A DNA stretch of 64,000 bases. Source: Vittaforma corneae ATCC 50505 (Eukaryota; Microsporidia; Nosematidae). This document shows, piece after piece, positions 61,757 through 64,000 of this stretch; position 1 is the stretch's first letter, and each line of letters opens with the position of its first letter. Both the position numbers and the translations under genes were made by a program. The stretch lies in the NCBI RefSeq assembly GCF_000231115.1, contig NW_006889834.1, forward strand, positions 62,001 to 126,000, in the 5' to 3' direction. A model generated the notes under the pieces. It was given only the letters and a program-made list of their open reading frames with translations, did not search any database and was not told where the DNA came from.

Positions 61757-62126
61757 TTACTGGTTGTTTTCTTCTATATCTTTCATAAACTTACAGTATT
61801 GGTCAAATAAATATCTAAGATCTTTGTTACTCTGCTTTTTCAAAATTATTTGAACAGCTCTTAGAAAGGAGCTATTCAATCCTGCTATCATCTCACTCAT
61901 TTGTGCCTTGCGAGAATCTTTTGGTTCTCCCGACAGCACAACATTCCCGAAAATTCCCTTCAGTGAAGATTTATCTAATGGCTGGTTTTTCTTTATCCTT
62001 GCCCTTCTGAGCGGCTTGGCATTTGTATCGTGTTCTGCTTCTCCACTTCCGTCCTCATTAACTAGATCCTGACTATATGGAGACAGTTGTTCTTGTGCTT
62101 TCCTTTTTCTTAATTGGCTCAGTCAT
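61757..62126 (-). CDS. NUP2: NUP2/NUP50-like short nucleoporin module (single frameshift)
   Basis: About 122 residues if read across one frame change. Starting at ATG 62126, directly preceded by GCCC, it reads MTEPIKK and, after removing one A from A5 (plus T5 at 62104-62108), continues RKAQEQLSPYSQDLVNEDG. KPLRRARIKKNQ, SSLKGIF and the C-terminal segment LNSSFLRAVQIILKK, DLRYLFDQYCKFMKDIEEN resemble the yeast Nup2 N-terminus (LNxQFKxKVDDLVLGKP, DLRPLFTRYELYIKNI). Nup2/Nup50 bind importin alpha and Nup60/Nup153 at the nuclear basket. Without the shift only the 60 C-terminal residues are in an open frame. No Ran-binding domain is present here. Confidence 0.5.
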
Positions 62127-62282
62127 GGGCTACCACTAAATTTTCATAAACCATCTGAATTTTTTGTAGGAAATACTTGAAAAATCATTCTTGAATGCAC
62201 TTCAGCAAGCTTTGCATGGAAAGATATTTTTGTTTGCTCTAAATCCACAATTAGCCTTTTACTGGCAGATGACTAGTTTCTA

Positions 62283-63731
62283 TTACTCAAGAAGCGAGGT
62301 TCCTGTCATCTCTCCAGGCACGGGAATGCCCATTAAATGAAGGACTGTTGGCGCAACATCTTTAAGCGATGCTTCTGGTCTTCCGCTGAGTTTCTTTTCA
62401 GAATTTAGCACCATGAAAAGCACTTTGTTCGTAGTGTGTGACTTACATATCTTTTCATTTAACACCATTTGCTCAGAATTTCCATGATCAGCCGTTATAA
62501 CCATCACATAGTCTTCTTTCACAGCCTTCTCATGTATCCCTTTAATCTGGTCATCCATTATTGACACTGCCTCAACAGTCTTTTCAAAATTACCCGTATG
62601 TCCAAGAAGATCAGGCGCAGCAAGATTAATGACTATGAAATCGTATTTTTTCTCAATGCATTCCCTACATGTATTGGCAACCTCCTTCATTGATGTTCCA
62701 GGTGCTAGTGTAAAATCCTCCACTTTTGGAGACGGCAACACAAACCAATCCTCGTTGTCAAATTTAAATTCTTTTCCTCCGTTGAAAAAGTATGTCACAT
62801 GCGCATACTTCTCAGTCTCTGCTATGTGTGCTTGCGTTTTGTTATACTTTGAAAGCCATTCAGACAATGTATTTTCAACACTCGGCTTTCTGAGAATTGC
62901 ATTCGGATCGCCGTCCTCATATTCTGTAATTGTGTAAACTCTGCAGAATTCCTTAAATCTGTTGTAAAGTTGTCTCATGCGATCTGCCCTAAAATTAAAA
63001 AATATAACTGTATCATCAGAGGTCACTGGCTCATTTATAAGCAAAGTAGGTTCAATGAATTCATCACCTGCGCTTTTGGCTACAATGCCTCTGATAATAT
63101 CATTGATGTTCGTGTTAACAGCATTGCAGCCAGCACCTCCAAAATTATTGCTAATGCCGGGGCCATTTTCTTTGTTTACCATCATTTGAAATACTTGTTC
63201 GGTTCTTTTATAATTCATATCCCTGTCCATCGCAAAGTATCTACCGGAAATGGAGACAATATTATTAAATGGCTGTATGAAATCTGCAAAAGTGTCTGGG
63301 GATACATCTATCCCGTCTGCAATGGCATGTATGTAGACACTGTACTTCATTGGAATACATTCCAAAAGATATTTCAAATGATCCAGATGCGAATGTACTC
63401 CACCGTCGCTGATCATTCCAATTAAGTGTATTTTCTTACCAGAAACTTTCAGCCTGGAGATAATATTCTTTAATTCCCCTGTTTCAAATGCATTTTTGAT
63501 CATTATTAAACTTTGGCTTATGATTCTTCCTGAGCCTATTGTTATATGACCTACTTCTGAATTTCCCATCTTTCCATCAGGAAGACCAACATACTTTCCA
63601 TGTGCGAATATTTCCAAATATCCGTTGCTTTCTTTGAGCTTATTGATGTAGTGGCTTCTTGTGGTGGCATTTCCCACCTCCTCTTTCGAAATGCCGTATC
63701 CATCAATAATTACCAAGCAGACATTTTTCAT
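62283..63731 (-). CDS. GPMI: 2,3-bisphosphoglycerate-independent phosphoglycerate mutase
   Basis: 482 residues (bacterial enzymes about 510). VCLVIIDGYGISK starts the alkaline-phosphatase-like fold. The serine in GNSEVGHITIGSGR is the phospho-acceptor. YFAMDRDMNYKRTEQVF, FFNFRADRMRQL, YFFNGG, NLAAPDLLGHTG, AVSIMDDQI and TADHGN supply the metal and substrate sites. It interconverts 3- and 2-phosphoglycerate in glycolysis, using Mn/Co-type metal. The cofactor-independent form is the type known in microsporidia and differs from the yeast and animal enzyme. Preceding bases are AAATCCTCA. Confidence 0.96.
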   Translation of the reverse strand: MKNVCLVIIDGYGISKEEVGNATTRSHYINKLKESNGYLEIFAHGKYVGLPDGKMGNSEVGHITIGSGRIISQSLIMIKNAFETGELKNIISRLKVSGKKIHLIGMISDGGVHSHLDHLKYLLECIPMKYSVYIHAIADGIDVSPDTFADFIQPFNNIVSISGRYFAMDRDMNYKRTEQVFQMMVNKENGPGISNNFGGAGCNAVNTNINDIIRGIVAKSAGDEFIEPTLLINEPVTSDDTVIFFNFRADRMRQLYNRFKEFCRVYTITEYEDGDPNAILRKPSVENTLSEWLSKYNKTQAHIAETEKYAHVTYFFNGGKEFKFDNEDWFVLPSPKVEDFTLAPGTSMKEVANTCRECIEKKYDFIVINLAAPDLLGHTGNFEKTVEAVSIMDDQIKGIHEKAVKEDYVMVITADHGNSEQMVLNEKICKSHTTNKVLFMVLNSEKKLSGRPEASLKDVAPTVLHLMGIPVPGEMTGTSLLE

Positions 63732-64000
63732 TGAGGATTTAGAAATAAACCAACCTGTAAATCTAAGTAAACGCTAGGCTGATAAAATTTTGATAGTCAA
63801 TTGGATATAATCAGCAATACACTTATTACCCAGGACACAGACTATTGCTTTGGCCATGTCTATTAAACAAAAACCATAAACATTAGCTGTTTCAACACTA
63901 GCCATCGAAACTAAAGTCAAACAAAGGATATTTAATTAAATGCCGTATTTCAAACTTTGCCTTCAACACCAACAAAGCAAAACCGCATTCGGAACATAAC

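Overview
The window is a nuclear genome segment from a microsporidian. The proteins are fungal/eukaryotic housekeeping proteins, many shorter than usual. Genes sit on both strands at about one per 1.4 kb. I see no introns, transposons or CRISPR arrays. Most start codons have a short C-run (CCC-like motif) within about 20 bases upstream, a signal described for microsporidia. A cofactor-independent phosphoglycerate mutase and a FAD-dependent glycerol-3-phosphate dehydrogenase also fit. Genus and species cannot be decided from this sequence alone.

Layout. 1-3.5 kb: coatomer gamma (cut by the window edge) and the pre-mRNA endonuclease YSH1/CPSF73. 3.8-9.1 kb: a short kinesin, a CLASP-like TOG protein, a FYR-domain protein and a degenerate Rad51-paralogue-like protein. 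9.3-13 kb: ribosome assembly (ECM16, NIP7) and ribosomal protein uL15. 13.2-16.2 kb: a SANTA-domain (KNL2/Mis18BP1-like) protein. 16.4-24 kb: eIF2B epsilon, a structured intergenic stretch resembling U2 snRNA, MSH6, a long-chain acyl-CoA synthetase and a 0.7 kb gap. 24.3-34.3 kb: CFT2/CPSF100, an orphan, RNR1, ARS2/Serrate, a long low-complexity protein with a histone-fold-like C-terminus, and a Ubc4-like E2. 34.3-34.5 kb: SRP RNA. 34.9-42.6 kb: PSF1, FAP7, a TBC protein, glycerol-3-phosphate dehydrogenase, GOT1, an LRR protein, a WD40 (DPH7-like) protein and a small membrane protein. 42.7-53.3 kb: an orphan, TAF1 with a bromodomain, a second orphan, the SEN1 helicase and NDC80. 53.6-63.7 kb: fibrillarin, RPB12, MAK16, a membrane protein, CLP1, tRNA-Pro(UGG), RFC5, V-ATPase subunit B, P1 stalk protein, a NUP2/NUP50-like protein and phosphoglycerate mutase.

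Shared processes. mRNA 3'-end formation and termination: YSH1, CFT2, CLP1, SEN1. Nuclear RNA handling: ARS2. Ribosome biogenesis: ECM16, NIP7, FAP7, fibrillarin, MAK16. TFIID: TAF1 and possibly TAF12. Chromosome segregation: NDC80, the SANTA protein, CLASP, kinesin. Replication and repair: PSF1, RFC5, RNR1, MSH6. Secretion: coatomer gamma, GOT1, TBC protein, SRP RNA. Genes are dispersed and transcribed individually, not in operons.

Nine conserved genes are each split by a single-base reading-frame change, mostly at a short homopolymer: CLASP, SANTA, CFT2, GUT2, the WD40 protein, TAF1, SEN1, NDC80 and NUP2. Sequence conservation or composition continues across each break. Sequencing or assembly error is the likeliest explanation, so each pair is annotated as one gene.
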